From Micromonospora inaquosa (GTDB taxonomy: Bacteria; Actinomycetota; Actinomycetes; Mycobacteriales; Micromonosporaceae), in contig NZ_QGSZ01000217.1 of NCBI RefSeq assembly GCF_003857055.1, forward strand, positions 1-64,000: DNA of 64,000 nt. Direction: 5' to 3'. The notes under the pieces are model-generated. The model saw only the letters and a list, made by a program, of their open reading frames with translations, did no database searches and was not told the origin of the DNA. A program made the translations under genes and the position numbers. Shown here in pieces: positions 63,846 through 64,000 of the stretch (positions are counted from its first letter, which is position 1; the number at the start of each line of letters is the position of its first letter).

Positions 63846-64000
63846 ATGGCGGCGGGGCGAGGTGCCAGGCTGCTGCGTCCTCCGACGAGTTCGGGCCGTG
63901 CGACGTTCCTGGAACTGTTCTTCGATCTGGCGTTCGTTGTGGCCCTCACCCGGGTCTCGCAGCGATTCGCTGGTCTCGGCGATGACACCGGCTGGACCCT
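63846..64000 (+). CDS. ltrA: Low temperature requirement protein A (LtrA), N-terminal part
   Basis: The frame is open to the right edge; about 51 residues are visible. RATFLELFFDLAFVVALTRV is the characteristic start of LtrA-family membrane proteins. ATG 63846 is preferred because GGAGG lies five bases upstream; ATG 63834 is an alternative. Function of LtrA is unknown beyond low-temperature growth in Listeria. Confidence 0.85.
   Translation, partial: MAAGRGARLLRPPTSSGRATFLELFFDLAFVVALTRVSQRFAGLGDDTGWT

Overview
The window is high-GC DNA with strongly G/C-biased third codon positions, many GTG starts and ATGA/GTGA stop-start overlaps. Together with the gene content (CHAT and trypsin conflict-type proteins, a LuxR-type giant regulator, a RiPP cluster, LtrA, an NhaA-thioredoxin fusion) this indicates a filamentous actinomycete, plausibly Micromonosporaceae; the genus is a guess. 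No rRNA, tRNA, insertion sequence or CRISPR array was seen.

Region 1 (1-11.2 kb, minus strand): a compact operon encoding a TPR-CHAT protein, a coiled-coil protein, a ClpB-like AAA+ ATPase, a NrdG-like radical SAM protein, an FHA protein, a divergent Ser/Thr kinase and, running off the left edge, an HTH protein that looks like the N-terminus of an nSTAND ATPase. All genes after the CHAT gene are translationally coupled. This looks like a signalling or conflict (defence-like) system and I do not recognise it as a characterised one.

Region 2 (11.6-28.6 kb): mostly housekeeping and stress genes: a DHFR-family reductase, threonine aldolase-like enzyme, Tat-exported serpin, NhaA-DsbA fusion, OsmC, TetR, MsrA/MsrB, quinone-reductase-like enzyme, GNAT, and a three-gene molybdopterin oxidoreductase/flavin reductase/zinc-ribbon unit, then MscS and two uncharacterised proteins. 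Six copies of a GGACYA-NN-type palindrome occur in three pairs in front of osmC, the tetR gene and the molybdopterin oxidoreductase operon, suggesting a TetR redox/thiol-stress regulon.

Region 3 (29.2-50.0 kb): a RiPP biosynthetic cluster. LuxR regulator, lipoprotein, fused E1-like/YcaO cyclodehydratase, SagB-type dehydrogenase, membrane fusion protein and two NHLM-type ABC transporters (one with a C39 leader peptidase) are on the plus strand, then a MerR regulator on the minus strand, then two NHLP-leader precursor peptides, a second YcaO with TfuA (the pair that installs thioamides elsewhere), and a radical SAM enzyme. One precursor has a core packed with seven Cys; the other has a hydrophobic Asn/Val/Ile core with no Cys, Ser or Thr. 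The cluster therefore combines azole-forming and putative thioamide-forming machinery with two unlike cores.

Region 4 (50.1-60.6 kb): a ferritin-like protein, a zinc-ribbon/PD-(D/E)XK-like nuclease candidate, and a trypsin-based conflict-type locus: two Trypco1 adaptor genes, a trypsin-TPR protein, a membrane protein, a HAD phosphatase, a remarkable trypsin-(uncharacterised domain)-peptide deformylase fusion, and an XRE regulator sharing the same uncharacterised domain.

Region 5 (60.7-64.0 kb): a two-component system (NarL-type regulator and histidine kinase), two small membrane proteins, and the start of an LtrA protein cut by the right edge.
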